Shown: in pieces, positions 36,402 through 45,645 of the stretch
Layout of the letters: each line of letters starts with the position of its first letter
How positions within the stretch are numbered: position 1 is the stretch's first letter
NCBI GenBank assembly: GCA_019359245.1
Contig: JAHHHR010000016.1
Span: forward strand, 1-64,000
Direction of reading: 5' to 3'
Length of the DNA stretch: 64,000 nt
Origin: Nostoc desertorum CM1-VF14
GTDB taxonomy: Bacteria > Cyanobacteriota > Cyanobacteriia > Cyanobacteriales > Nostocaceae
Program-made: the position numbers and the translations under genes
The notes under the pieces: model-generated
Told to the model about the DNA's origin: nothing
Databases searched by the model: none
The model's input: the letters and a program-made list of their open reading frames with translations, nothing else

Positions 36402-36435
36402 AATTCTTGTTGATAAAAATTGCACTTTAATAATT

Positions 36436-37407
36436 ATGTCTTCTTCGCCTAACTCCCCAATTGTGTGTAATTTACCTCGTGTCACCATCGTGGGCGCGGG
36501 TAGGGTTGGCAGTACTTTAGCCCAACGGGTTGCGGAGAAAAACCTGGCTGATGTAGTTTTACTAGATATTATTGCGGGAATGCCTCAAGGTTTGGCGCTG
36601 GATTTGATGGAAGCCAGGGGAATTGAAATACATAATCGCCAGATTATCGGCACGAATAATTATGCTGATACATCTGGTTCTCAAATTGTGGTGATTACCG
36701 CAGGACTTCCCCGCAAACCAGGTATGAGTCGGGATGATTTGCTGAAAACTAATGCCAAGATTGTGGTGGAAGCGGCAAAAAATGCGATCGCTCATTCTCC
36801 CAATGCTATTTTTATTATCGTCACTAATCCGTTGGATGTGATGACTTATTTGGCTTGGCAAGCAACAGGTTTACCACGCGATCGCATTATGGGTATGGCT
36901 GGCGTTTTAGATTCCGCTCGTTTTGAAACCTTCATTGCTCTGGAATTGGGCGTTTTGCCCGCCGATGTCAAAGCAATGGTATTGGGTAGCCACGGGGATT
37001 TAATGGTTCCCTTGTCTCGTTATGCTACCGTTAACGGCATTCCCATCACCGAATTGCTGGATGCAGCCACAATTGAACGCTTGGTAGAAAGAACCCGCAA
37101 CGGTGGCGCAGAAATTGTGGAATTGATGCAGACAGGAGGTGCTTTTTTTGCTCCGGCATCGGCTACTAGTGTGATGGTAGAATCGATTTTGCTAAATCAG
37201 TCGCGGTTGTTGCCTGTGGCGACGTATCTGCAAGGTGAATACGGTTTAGAAGATGTTGTGATTGGTGTTCCCTGTCGGTTGGGATGCGGTGGAATTGAAA
37301 GTATTTTGGAATTAAATCTCACCGATGGCGAAAGAGAGGGTTTACATACTTCGGCTCAATCGGTGCGTAAAAGTATTGAGCGATCGCAAGAAATTTTGGC
37401 TGAGTAG
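36436..37407 (+). CDS. mdh: Malate dehydrogenase (LDH-like type)
   Basis: The 323-aa product has the Rossmann motif TIVGAGRVGST, the TAGLPRKPGMSRDDLL substrate loop with Arg, TNPLDVMTYL and the catalytic His in GSHGDLMVPL. It matches the lactate-dehydrogenase-like, NAD-dependent malate dehydrogenases of cyanobacteria. The 11 residues before PRVTIVGAG are variable. A bidirectional terminator separates it from the convergent repeat-protein gene. Confidence 0.94.
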   Translation: MSSSPNSPIVCNLPRVTIVGAGRVGSTLAQRVAEKNLADVVLLDIIAGMPQGLALDLMEARGIEIHNRQIIGTNNYADTSGSQIVVITAGLPRKPGMSRDDLLKTNAKIVVEAAKNAIAHSPNAIFIIVTNPLDVMTYLAWQATGLPRDRIMGMAGVLDSARFETFIALELGVLPADVKAMVLGSHGDLMVPLSRYATVNGIPITELLDAATIERLVERTRNGGAEIVELMQTGGAFFAPASATSVMVESILLNQSRLLPVATYLQGEYGLEDVVIGVPCRLGCGGIESILELNLTDGEREGLHTSAQSVRKSIERSQEILAE

Positions 37408-37424
37408 ATCCCCCTAAATTAAAT

Positions 37425-37475
37425 CCCCCTTAAAAAAAGAGGGACTTTGACTCAATTACCCCTTTTTTAAGGGGG
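37425..37475. terminator. Bidirectional inverted repeat between convergent genes
   Basis: CCCCCTTAAAAAA (37425-37437) and TTTTTTAAGGGGG (37463-37475) form a 13-bp perfect stem with a 25-nt loop between mdh (plus) and the repeat-protein gene (minus). This hairpin type is also a dispersed repeat in Nostoc. Confidence 0.75.
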
Positions 37476-37487
37476 TTAGGTTCCGCA

Positions 37488-37877
37488 TTAACGGCGGTAA
37501 TCGTCATCTGCGGGATCGCCATAGGGATCTTCGCTGGCTGGACGGACGTTACCAAATTCCCCTTGGTCTGCGGGGTCGCCGTAGGGGTCTTCACTAGCTG
37601 GACGTACATTACCGTAAGACGCTATATCTCCGGGGTCGCCATAGGGGTCTTGGCTGGCTGGAGTAAGGTTGCCGTAAGAGGATATATCTGCGGGGTCGCC
37701 GTAGGGGTCTTCACTGGCTGGACGTACATCACCGTAGGAAGATATATCTGCGGGGTCGCCGTAGGGGTCTTCGCTGGCTGGGCGGACATTGCGACCACGG
37801 TATTCAGCATCTTCAGATTGATCGCCGTTCCCTCCTAAGAAGAGATCCTTCGCCTTTCGCAAAAAGTCATCTACCAT
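37488..37877 (-). CDS. Tandem 20-residue repeat protein
   Basis: The 129-aa product has a short N-terminal helix (MVDDFLRKAKDLFLGGNGDQ) and then five tandem copies of about 20 residues, consensus NVRPASEDPYGDPADISSYG. The repeats are nearly identical at DNA level (60-bp units), pointing to recent expansion or gene conversion. It is acidic, Pro/Gly/Tyr-rich and lacks a signal peptide, so it is probably a disordered cytoplasmic protein. No known family. Next to it on the same strand lies a lipoprotein gene. Confidence 0.8.
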   Translation of the reverse strand: MVDDFLRKAKDLFLGGNGDQSEDAEYRGRNVRPASEDPYGDPADISSYGDVRPASEDPYGDPADISSYGNLTPASQDPYGDPGDIASYGNVRPASEDPYGDPADQGEFGNVRPASEDPYGDPADDDYRR

Positions 37878-37971
37878 AATCTGTCTCCTGATTTAAATTA
37901 GTGTTTCCGACGTGCGCGATCGGCGTTATCCTCCGGGAAACCCGCTTTCTTATTTACACACGCTTCGCTAT

Positions 37972-38451
37972 CTAAAGTGCTGGAGCTGCGGATGAAGTTA
38001 GTCCAGTTAGATCGCGACCTGAAGTATTGCCGTTATAGCCTTGGAATTGCCGATATTGTTGTGCTTGAGATTCTGGTACTCGAATTCCTTCTGCTGGTGG
38101 AGTTACCCAGTGAGCGCGATTTTCAGCATCGCGGTAGTATACACGCCCGTTCTTAGAAAGATAGTACTTACCTTGCGCTCCTTCTTTTGGAGCATTCTTA
38201 TGTTGGTTGTACATGTAATAAAGTGCCGCAGCTCCCGCCAAAATTGCCACTTTTTGCCCTGTACCCAATCCTTTCTTAGCTTCGGTTTGGCGATCGCTCA
38301 CTGTTCTACCAACGGTATCATCAACTGGTGGTGGCGTAGCAGTTTTGGAACCTCCTCCGCAGCTACTCAGCAAGGGTACGGTTAGCAATGCGGAAAGTAG
38401 CACTGCTAATAGACGCGAAACTATTTTACGTTCTTTATATACTATGTTCAT
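37972..38451 (-). CDS. Putative lipoprotein of unknown function
   Basis: The 159-aa product has a lipoprotein signal peptide (SRLLAVLLSALLTVPLLSSC) with Cys in the lipobox, followed by a Gly/Ser linker, a second hydrophobic stretch (GQKVAILAGAAALYYMYNQH) and a domain with KYYLSKNGRVYYRDAENRAHWVTPP. The tail is Gln/Gly/Ser-rich. It lies 94 bp upstream of the tandem-repeat gene on the same strand, so the two could form a unit. Function unknown. Confidence 0.75.
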   Translation of the reverse strand: MNIVYKERKIVSRLLAVLLSALLTVPLLSSCGGGSKTATPPPVDDTVGRTVSDRQTEAKKGLGTGQKVAILAGAAALYYMYNQHKNAPKEGAQGKYYLSKNGRVYYRDAENRAHWVTPPAEGIRVPESQAQQYRQFQGYNGNTSGRDLTGLTSSAAPAL

Positions 38452-38791
38452 CGGATTTCGTCATCACCTGTATTTACTAAAAGCCTTGCTGTTGCAAATA
38501 CAAAGTTGGAATTCCTGTTATTTCACCTGGAATTGAAAGAACATATACCACTCAATTTACAACTGCACAGCTACAGCGTTTCACTGTTATGATGATCGAT
38601 TTTCTCAAATATTACATCCTGCCTTCGAGAGAAACTGCATTCATCCGAAGGAAATATCTTATTGATTTTTTGATTAATCAATTTAGCCCAAACGCTGAAA
38701 TATTCAGCAATTTCTCGGTTATTTTTTCGGGGTAAATAATTTAGAAAGATACAGTTACTATGATGATCTTTGCCAAAAAAATCCATTCAAT
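38452..38791. promoter_or_regulatory. Divergent intergenic region upstream of the three-gene operon
   Basis: 340 bp between divergent genes. It must contain promoters for the lipoprotein gene (minus) and for the wHTH-ATPase-nuclease operon (plus). A 71-codon minus ORF exists (38571-38786) but has no ribosome-binding site or recognisable homology and is not accepted. No clear operator dyad was found. Confidence 0.45.
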
Positions 38792-39469
38792 ATGACATCA
38801 AAAAATACAGCCCAAACTAGAACTCGTCTCCTTTTGGCTTTGTGGAATTTGGGAGGAACGCAGCAGGAAGTAAACAAACGTCAACTTCACGACCGAATTG
38901 TATCCAAAAACCAGAAGGTAGCAGATTATCAGGGCATATTCGAGGAATTACAGAATCAGGGTGCGATCGCAATTTCCAAAAAGGGGTACTCTCTGACATC
39001 TGGCAAGGGTTTAGAGGTATTGGGTGAGGGTTTGAGAAGTTCTGATTTTAAATTTGAAGGGACGATTGTTGGAACTTGGGCGGCGAATGCGTTGGTGAAG
39101 TGGATTAGTCAGATTGATGTTGCGGTAAATGGTGCAGATGTACCAGTTAATGGGAAGAGTGCGATCGCGGAGCTTTCTAAAGGAATCACATCTTATGACG
39201 AGTTTAAGTCAGTGGCGTTGGAAGTCTACGACAAGCTGAACTATGAGTACAACTTTAATAATCTAGTGCCAATTTATCGGATTAGAAGAGGAATTGGCGA
39301 TCGCGTGAGTCGTACAGAGTTTAATGATTGGCTGCTGGAAATGCAAGAAAAAGATGTTTTGCAGCTGATGGCAGGAGAAATGCGAGATATCACTCCAGAC
39401 AAGCGTGATGATTCAATAACAATTCCTGGTGGTGGTTTGCGTTACTACACCAAACTTTTAAATTCCTAA
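38792..39469 (+). CDS. Winged-helix protein, first gene of a putative DNA-targeting operon
   Basis: The 225-aa product appears to have an N-terminal winged-helix domain (about 8-75: TRLLLALWNLGGTQQEV, KRQLHDRIV, YQGIFEELQNQGAI, KKGYSLTSGKGLE) and a C-terminal second winged-helix-like domain (LVPIYRIRRGIGDRVSRTEF, DWLLEMQEKDVLQLM, then a GGGLRYYTKL wing). Between them is a helical segment. It is 45 bp upstream of the ATPase gene. A double winged-helix protein before an ATPase suggests a DNA-recognition or adaptor subunit, or a regulator of the operon. I know no named family. Confidence 0.7.
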   Translation: MTSKNTAQTRTRLLLALWNLGGTQQEVNKRQLHDRIVSKNQKVADYQGIFEELQNQGAIAISKKGYSLTSGKGLEVLGEGLRSSDFKFEGTIVGTWAANALVKWISQIDVAVNGADVPVNGKSAIAELSKGITSYDEFKSVALEVYDKLNYEYNFNNLVPIYRIRRGIGDRVSRTEFNDWLLEMQEKDVLQLMAGEMRDITPDKRDDSITIPGGGLRYYTKLLNS

Positions 39470-39514
39470 ATTTCTCCGAATCCTTATGTAGCTTTTTACT
39501 CAGACAAAATTACT

Positions 39515-41503
39515 ATGGACAGTTTAGCCGTCTCTCCAACAGAAGCCCTTAACGCCGCGATCAGAAGTCATAATCCATTTATCAACGCTGGCATAGTCAA
39601 AGAACAAGATGTATGGGGGAAGGGATTCCCCGACGTACCAACTTTAAATGCTCACGCTTCTAATGCAGTTTTTCAGGCAATTGATTTGGTGCGTACTAGC
39701 CAATCTACTCAAGAGAAAGTGACATCAATTGCGATAACAGCTCAACAGGGTGTGGGTAAAACTCACATCCTTAGTCGCATTCGCCATCGACTGAAAACCA
39801 ATGGAACTGCTCTGTTCATTTATGCAGGTGTTAATAACTATACAGATTTAAACCTAGTTAAATACCAGTTCCAACAAACTTTGACAGATAGTCTCAGTAA
39901 TACTGGTAGTCAAGGTGTGATGCAGTGGCGGGAAGTCGCGGCAGCTATGGCAAATGAAGGCTTTAAAGCTATTGATTCTAATTTTCCAAGTCTTTTTCCC
40001 CAGGTACTAGTTGAAAGATTTGATAAAGTATGTTCAAGCTGGTCAGCTAGAAACAAAAATTTGATGGACAGGCTGACCAAAGAAGTTCTCAAAACAAAAC
40101 CAAATGCAGATCCCTATATTATCAGGGCTATTTTGTGGACACTTTCAGAAACTCAAGCATCTTTTGCAATTAAATGGTTATCTGGTGATGAATTAGCAAC
40201 CTCTAATGCTGAGGAGTTAGGATTACCCAATCCCAGTAAAGCTAGTCAAGATAGGGAATCTGAAGCCCTCAAAAATATTCAGCAAATCTTGAATTTGGTG
40301 AATTACTATAACCCAGTTGTCATCTGTTTTGATGAAATAGATGTAGAAAACAATTGCAATAATGATGGCTTAACGACTCCACAGGTAATTGCTGATTTAG
40401 TGAAGCGTCTACATGATACTCTCGAACCATCTGCACTTGGCCGAGGTCTTGTTATTCTCACAGTTATGTTGCCTGATACGTGGACAAATAAGGTGGATCT
40501 GATGCCTGGCGGTACACCTGATCGAGTTTCAAAATACACGCAACGAAAACCAATAGATTTAAAAACTCTTGGTAGTGATTCTATGGTTGATTTAGTCACA
40601 CTTTGGTTAAAAGAGTTTTATGAAGTAAATAACTTAAAACCTCATCATCCACTTTATCCATTTGAAGAGAGTGAACTAAGAAAATATGGGAAGAACGGAC
40701 TAACTGTAAGGGAAGCTTTGAATTGGTGTGCTGAAAACTTTAAGGTTGAGGAAGAAATATTACCAAAAGATCCATTGCAAAGATTTTATTTGGCTTTAGA
40801 AAGAGAAAGTAAGGGAGATAATGGTGATTATCTAGATGAAAAAAATAACTCCCTAATTATCGATGCTTTACGTTTTGGCTTTCAGAGTTTAAAAGGTCAG
40901 ACATTAGAATGTGAAACTTCTACAGGGGAAAAGCTAGAAAAATTAACAATCGAAGATATTACTGACGTTGAACCAAAGTCAATAAATCAGGGTTGGATAA
41001 GCTTTAAAGTAATTGGCAAAGAGAAAGACAAAAGTTTCAAAATTGGTGTTGCTGTTCTCCAATACTTACATGGAAGAGCAGTAGGAGCAGGAATGTGGCG
41101 TTTAATTGAATATCAAACATTCGATATAACGCGAGGTTGTTTAGTTCGCTCTAAAGCAAATAAGATTCAAAAAAATTGGGATTCTTATAGTTATCTAAAA
41201 AAACTTGTAGAAGAACTTGGTGGAGAACATGTGGATCTAAAAGCTGAGGAAGTCCAAGAACTAATTTACTTTAATGCTGTTTATCAGAAACGTGAAAGCT
41301 ATCAGCTAACCGAAGAACAAGTTATGGAATTCTCCCGGATGTTTACTCGTCAAAATCCTTTGCTTCTAGAAATTTTGAGTGATCCTTCTGGTTATATCGA
41401 TGAGGAGACTATTGAGGGAGAAGAATTATTAAATGACTTCCTTAACCCATCCATTATGGAGGATACAGACGACTCAGAGGATCTGAGTGAGTTGTTAAAT
41501 TAA
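39515..41503 (+). CDS. P-loop ATPase of the putative DNA-targeting operon
   Basis: The 662-aa product has a Walker A motif (AQQGVGKTH, about 76-84) and a Walker B motif (VVICFDEID, about 268-276) separated by an unusually long, mainly helical insertion. A conserved-looking segment LVILTVMLPDTW and GGTPDRVSKYTQRKPIDL follow, where sensor residues would be expected. The C-terminal half is alpha/beta and ends in a very acidic tail. This resembles large AAA+/STAND-like ATPases found in anti-phage systems (for instance BREX-type ATPases) but is not an obvious member of one. It ends 2 bp before the nuclease gene. Confidence 0.75.
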   Translation: MDSLAVSPTEALNAAIRSHNPFINAGIVKEQDVWGKGFPDVPTLNAHASNAVFQAIDLVRTSQSTQEKVTSIAITAQQGVGKTHILSRIRHRLKTNGTALFIYAGVNNYTDLNLVKYQFQQTLTDSLSNTGSQGVMQWREVAAAMANEGFKAIDSNFPSLFPQVLVERFDKVCSSWSARNKNLMDRLTKEVLKTKPNADPYIIRAILWTLSETQASFAIKWLSGDELATSNAEELGLPNPSKASQDRESEALKNIQQILNLVNYYNPVVICFDEIDVENNCNNDGLTTPQVIADLVKRLHDTLEPSALGRGLVILTVMLPDTWTNKVDLMPGGTPDRVSKYTQRKPIDLKTLGSDSMVDLVTLWLKEFYEVNNLKPHHPLYPFEESELRKYGKNGLTVREALNWCAENFKVEEEILPKDPLQRFYLALERESKGDNGDYLDEKNNSLIIDALRFGFQSLKGQTLECETSTGEKLEKLTIEDITDVEPKSINQGWISFKVIGKEKDKSFKIGVAVLQYLHGRAVGAGMWRLIEYQTFDITRGCLVRSKANKIQKNWDSYSYLKKLVEELGGEHVDLKAEEVQELIYFNAVYQKRESYQLTEEQVMEFSRMFTRQNPLLLEILSDPSGYIDEETIEGEELLNDFLNPSIMEDTDDSEDLSELLN

Positions 41504-41505
41504 AC

Positions 41506-42957
41506 ATGAGCGAATCAGTTGTCCTTGACACAGCCTTATCTTTACCAGCTTCTGACGTTGAAGCGTTAATACAAGGTCGAATGATTGCCACAATGCCCCG
41601 AACATTCATTAATCCGGGGCGGCAATTTGCCCTTTATCCAACCGATATATCAATTAACTTACAATCCTATAAGCAATACTATCACCCAAGTTTTTTATCT
41701 ATTGCTCAAACAGCTTTAACCCAGCAAGGTTGTGAAAAGGTTGTGGTTAAAGCTTGGGCTAGGTGTGAAGGGTGCATTTTGCACCCTCCTGAATCCTTGG
41801 ATCGTTTATCACTATTAACAATCTGGACAAAAGAAGCATTACAGCAAACTCTCGGGCAACGACCTCATCTTGTTCTGGCTTACCTACGTGTTTATCTCCT
41901 GCCTCAATCGCTTGAGATTCTTTTGCAATCCCAAAATCCTCAGTTTCGGCCTTTAATCTCTTCGCTGATCGTTTCTGAAGCCAAACCTGTATTAAACGAT
42001 CGCACCTTCGCCCAACGCAAACACCAGTTAGAAAAGCTAGAACCCCCACTACATCCTGAATTAGAAGAATTGCAGAGTGCGATCGCATCCCTTACCATTA
42101 GCCAACCAGCCGCGAAACAATTAGACGAAGATATCAAAATATTTCTGGGTTGGAGTAGTGACAAGCTCATTAAGCAAACCGATCCAGATTTAGCTTGGAT
42201 AAATAATATTGCAAAATTGGGCGATCGCAGCATCGAAAAAGACGAGGGTAAAAGCAACTATCAAGCTGGTACAGATTTTGAAATCATCGCACGCCGTAGC
42301 CTTGATTTTTTAGGATTCAAAGTTGAAGAAAACTACAAAGGCGGTGCAGGTGGCTTAGATTTATTTTGCTCACAACCTTATCCTCTTGTTTGCGAATGTA
42401 AAGCAGGTAAAAGCATTCCTGATCGTGCCGTAGAAGAATTAGATAGGATTGGTAGAAGGCATCTAAAAGAAAATTATCTTCAAGCTGTAAGGTTAATTAT
42501 TGGCCCAGGTAACCCAACTAAAAATTTGAAAGAATCTGCTGAAATATCGAAAATCAGTATTATAAATGTAATGACTCTACAAAAACTTGTTGAATTAAAA
42601 GCAAAATATCCAGGTGCTATTAACTTAGTAGAATTAAAACAATATTTAGAACCTGGACAAATTGACTATAAAATTAATGAATATATCGAGAAAGCTGACA
42701 GAGAGATTAAGTTGCGATCGCACATTATCCAGCTTGTCAAAAACTATTTAGAAAACTCAGGTATAAAATATGCTGGTGTTGAAGCTTTACATGGTGCGTA
42801 TTTCGGCTCACATCCGCCACAGCCAATAAAAACAGTAGAAATGCACGAAATTCTGATTGAACTTTCTTCACCTTTAACAGGCTACTTAGGACGAATAAAA
42901 GGCAGTGATTGGAATAGCGATCGCTTTTACTTTCTCCGCGATTTACCTATTAACTAA
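41506..42957 (+). CDS. DUF1802-like plus PD-(D/E)XK (Mrr-like) nuclease
   Basis: The 483-aa product has two parts. Residues about 15-135 resemble DUF1802 (GRQFALYPTD, VKAWARCEG, LLTIWTKEAL, LVLAYLRVYLL). Residues about 250-340 form a restriction-endonuclease-like core: E259 in GTDFEIIARRSL, D285 in GGAGGLDLF and E297-x-K299 in LVCECKAGK, the complete Mrr-type D...ExK set. A C-terminal region of about 110 residues is of unknown fold. All catalytic residues are present, so DNA cleavage is expected. Translational coupling with the ATPase is likely (2-bp gap). Confidence 0.8.
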   Translation: MSESVVLDTALSLPASDVEALIQGRMIATMPRTFINPGRQFALYPTDISINLQSYKQYYHPSFLSIAQTALTQQGCEKVVVKAWARCEGCILHPPESLDRLSLLTIWTKEALQQTLGQRPHLVLAYLRVYLLPQSLEILLQSQNPQFRPLISSLIVSEAKPVLNDRTFAQRKHQLEKLEPPLHPELEELQSAIASLTISQPAAKQLDEDIKIFLGWSSDKLIKQTDPDLAWINNIAKLGDRSIEKDEGKSNYQAGTDFEIIARRSLDFLGFKVEENYKGGAGGLDLFCSQPYPLVCECKAGKSIPDRAVEELDRIGRRHLKENYLQAVRLIIGPGNPTKNLKESAEISKISIINVMTLQKLVELKAKYPGAINLVELKQYLEPGQIDYKINEYIEKADREIKLRSHIIQLVKNYLENSGIKYAGVEALHGAYFGSHPPQPIKTVEMHEILIELSSPLTGYLGRIKGSDWNSDRFYFLRDLPIN

Positions 42958-43065
42958 TATAGTACAATATATCTCTTTTCTCACCTTCGCGCTCTTTGTG
43001 TTCTTCTCTACGAGACGCTACGCGAATGCGGTTCGTTTAAAAATAACTGAAGTGCGATCGCGCAG

Positions 43066-43428
43066 TTATCCCAAAGTTAATATACCAGCCTGATAATTTG
43101 CCACCAACGGCAAAATTTTTAGCCATTCTGAACCTAACAAAACTTCTATAATTTCGTCACCTGCAAAAACTGGAATCTCATACTCCTGTTTATTCAATTG
43201 CACCTTACCTAAATATAAATCAAAAATTTTTTCACCCTGTGCCGTTCGTAGTTCTTGACCACGAATAAATTGCCAGTCCAAACCATCTAAATCTTGTTTA
43301 TTAATAGCTAAAAAGCCTGTGAAACCAGTATCTAACATAGTATCCACAGGTAGATTTAATCCTTCAGATGTAATCAAATCAATTTCAAAAAATAGCTGCC
43401 CATTGCTGCCAAAAAACCCCTGTATCAT
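43066..43428 (-). CDS. Retropepsin-like aspartyl protease family protein
   Basis: The 120-aa product has the clan AA active-site signature DTGFTGFLAI (residues about 33-42, in VDTMLDTGFTG) and a strand-rich body with GSEWLKILPL near the end, matching the flap/second-half motif of small bacterial retropepsin-like proteins. A single domain implies dimerisation. Its ATG overlaps the stop of the upstream gene (ATGA type), so the two form a translationally coupled pair. Confidence 0.8.
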   Translation of the reverse strand: MIQGFFGSNGQLFFEIDLITSEGLNLPVDTMLDTGFTGFLAINKQDLDGLDWQFIRGQELRTAQGEKIFDLYLGKVQLNKQEYEIPVFAGDEIIEVLLGSEWLKILPLVANYQAGILTLG

Positions 43429-43742
43429 ATTGTGCCAGTGGCTCCAGTCTCATTCAAACAAAACATACAATGTACAGCATTTGGATGCTTAGTGCGTGCC
43501 TTCTGGCTAGCTATTTCTATATCTTCATCAATGAAATAATCACCACTATCTGGCTCTACTGCAATATACCAGCCATAGTGTTCCTTAATCAAATCGGGAC
43601 GCACACGCTCAAAAATTGCTCGACAACGCCGATAAAATAATTCATCTTCAGCTTTGCGTCTAGCAAGTTCTTCTGGTGGTAAAGTACGCTCTGGAAAAAT
43701 TCTGCCTCTACGTGCAGGTTGTTTTGCAGTTGATTCAGCCAT
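43425..43742 (-). CDS. Small protein coupled to the aspartyl protease (DUF5678-like)
   Basis: The 105-aa product has a basic N-terminus (MAESTAKQPARRGRIFPERT), a charged helix (PPEELARRKAEDELFYRRC) and a C-terminal alpha/beta segment (HYGWYIAVEPDSGDYFIDEDIEIASQKART) reminiscent of DUF5678. Pairs of such a protein with an aspartyl-protease-like partner recur in cyanobacteria. The N-terminal part could be antitoxin- or substrate-like; no function is established. It overlaps the protease gene by 3 bp. Confidence 0.65.
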   Translation of the reverse strand: MAESTAKQPARRGRIFPERTLPPEELARRKAEDELFYRRCRAIFERVRPDLIKEHYGWYIAVEPDSGDYFIDEDIEIASQKARTKHPNAVHCMFCLNETGATGTI

Positions 43743-43836
43743 AGTATTAATCCTACTTAATTGATGCTGCCTTAACTTTATGTTAGGGCAAGCAATTAGT
43801 TCCTCTGTCCTTCAATTGCGAATTACGAATTATACA

Positions 43837-43884
43837 GTGAAGCATCCTAGACTGAAGAAATATCTTCTATCTAGGATGCTTCAC
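43837..43884 (-). terminator. Long hairpin downstream of pgi
   Basis: GTGAAGCATCCTAG (from 43837) pairs perfectly with CTAGGATGCTTCAC (to 43884); the loop contains a second inner pairing of GAAGA with TCTTC. It lies 63 bp past the pgi stop and before the start of the DUF5678-like gene. Confidence 0.65.
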
Positions 43885-43946
43885 AATAAAAAATTGTTGC
43901 TGATACAACAATTAATGAACAAAATGTGATGTTTAGACTAGAGCTA

Positions 43947-45533
43947 TCAGCTAGCAGAAACGGTTAAACTGCCGGGTTTCTGAAGATCACCTTGCAAAAC
44001 CACACCTCGGTGATTGGCATGGATATGACGCAAAATCTTGTAAATTGCCTCAACTTGCTCTGATGCGCCTGCTTTCTCTGCAAGTTCATCAAGAGAAATG
44101 GGAGCTTTTTCTTTTTGCAGCACTGCTACCACTCGTGTTTGCAAATCGAGAATGGAGGCGGCTGCTTTTTTGCCAGCTTCTACGCCCGGTTGATGGTAGG
44201 CGTTGACGTTAACTAAGCTAGCGTATAAACCAACAGCACGCTCATATAAAGCAATTAATGCCCCTACAATTCGGGGGTTAACTTGGGGAATCGTGACTGT
44301 AATCGAATCCCGGTGATTTTCATAAAGCGCTTGTCGGGTTCCTTGAAGAAAACCGGAAAGATAATCGCCTGATGTAACTCCTGGATCTATTTCAGTGGAT
44401 GGGCCGTGACGATCTTCCAACACTTCGATGAAGGTAGCAAAGAAATTCGCTACACCTTCACGCAACTGCTGGACATAAGCGTGTTGATCTGTTGAGCCTT
44501 TGTTGCCATAAACGGCAATTCCTTGATGGACAACGTTACCATCCAAGTCTTTTTCCTTGCCCAAGGATTCCATCACCAGCTGTTGCAAATAGCGACTGAA
44601 CAAAAATAAGCTGTCCTTGTAAGGTAAGACAACCATATCTTTTTCGCCCTTTCCGTTACCAGCAAAGTACCAAGACAATGCAAGCAAGGCTGCTGGGTTA
44701 TTTTTCACATCTGAGACGCGGGTAGCGTCATCCATTTCTTTTGCGCCATCTAGCATGGCACGAACATCAATGCCCTGCAATGCGGCTGGTACTAGCCCCA
44801 CAGCAGACATTTCTGAGGTGCGTCCTCCTACCCAGTCATACATGGGGAATCTAGCCAGCCAACCTTCGTCTTTGGCTAGTTTATCGAGGTTGCTGTCAAC
44901 GCTGGTAATTGCTACCGCGTATTGAGCAAATTCTAAATTGTGTCCGGCGTAAGCTTTTTTAACTTCAATCATGCCGTTGCGGGGTTCCGGTGTTCCTCCA
45001 GATTTGGAGATCACCAAAACCAAGGTGCTGGCAAGGCTATTTCGTAAATGATTGATAACGCGATCAATACCTGCTGGATCGTTGTTATCGATAAAGTGAA
45101 GTTTCAGGGGCGGGAAATCAGGAGCGAGAGCTTCAGCGACAAATTGGGGACCGAGGGCGGAACCACCAATGCCAATGGAGATAATATCCGTGAAGCGGCT
45201 GGCTCTGGGAGGATGAATAGCACCTGTTTGGACTTTTTCTGCAAAAGCTTCGATTTGTTCTAGGGTTTGGACAATTTCTTGTGTAAGTTCTGGAGTTGGC
45301 GCTAAATCAGGATTTCGCAGCCAGTAGTGTCCAACCATGCGATTCTCGTCAGGATTTGCGATCGCACCCTTCTCCAGTTGAGCCATATCCGCAAACGCTT
45401 TGTCAAACTTCGGCTGCAACGATTCCACAAAGGCATCATCGAACCGGATTCGACTCACATCTAAGTACAGTCCCAATCCCTCGTGGAAATATAACCAGTT
45501 TTGGTATCGTTGCCAAAGTGCCCTAGCATCCAT
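43947..45533 (-). CDS. pgi: Pgi, glucose-6-phosphate isomerase
   Basis: The 528-aa product shows both PGI signatures in cyanobacterial form: [48 protein letters not shown] and [12 protein letters not shown], plus the catalytic [12 protein letters not shown] segment. It interconverts glucose-6-P and fructose-6-P at the glycolysis/oxidative pentose phosphate junction. The start at ATG 45533 ([13 protein letters not shown]) is normal. Monocistronic. Confidence 0.96.
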   Translation of the reverse strand: MDARALWQRYQNWLYFHEGLGLYLDVSRIRFDDAFVESLQPKFDKAFADMAQLEKGAIANPDENRMVGHYWLRNPDLAPTPELTQEIVQTLEQIEAFAEKVQTGAIHPPRASRFTDIISIGIGGSALGPQFVAEALAPDFPPLKLHFIDNNDPAGIDRVINHLRNSLASTLVLVISKSGGTPEPRNGMIEVKKAYAGHNLEFAQYAVAITSVDSNLDKLAKDEGWLARFPMYDWVGGRTSEMSAVGLVPAALQGIDVRAMLDGAKEMDDATRVSDVKNNPAALLALSWYFAGNGKGEKDMVVLPYKDSLFLFSRYLQQLVMESLGKEKDLDGNVVHQGIAVYGNKGSTDQHAYVQQLREGVANFFATFIEVLEDRHGPSTEIDPGVTSGDYLSGFLQGTRQALYENHRDSITVTIPQVNPRIVGALIALYERAVGLYASLVNVNAYHQPGVEAGKKAAASILDLQTRVVAVLQKEKAPISLDELAEKAGASEQVEAIYKILRHIHANHRGVVLQGDLQKPGSLTVSAS

Positions 45534-45645
45534 AGGGAAATCTCAAATAAAGTGTTTTTCAAAAACCAGTTTAATGGAAGGTTATAGCGATCCCTGCCTA
45601 GCGTTATACAGTTTACAGTTTTAAGTGTTCCCTTAGCTCCTCAAT

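Noticed and set aside
37563..37838. Plus-strand and alternate-frame ORFs over the tandem-repeat gene
   Set aside because: Repetitive DNA keeps several frames open; only the minus frame with a normal N-terminus and acidic repeats is credible.
38571..38786. 71-codon minus-strand ORF before the three-gene operon
   Set aside because: No ribosome-binding site, no recognisable homology, and it fills a divergent promoter region.
42905..43093. 62-codon plus-strand ORF after the nuclease gene
   Set aside because: It starts inside the nuclease gene and continues through a dispersed repeat; no protein features beyond chance hydrophobicity.
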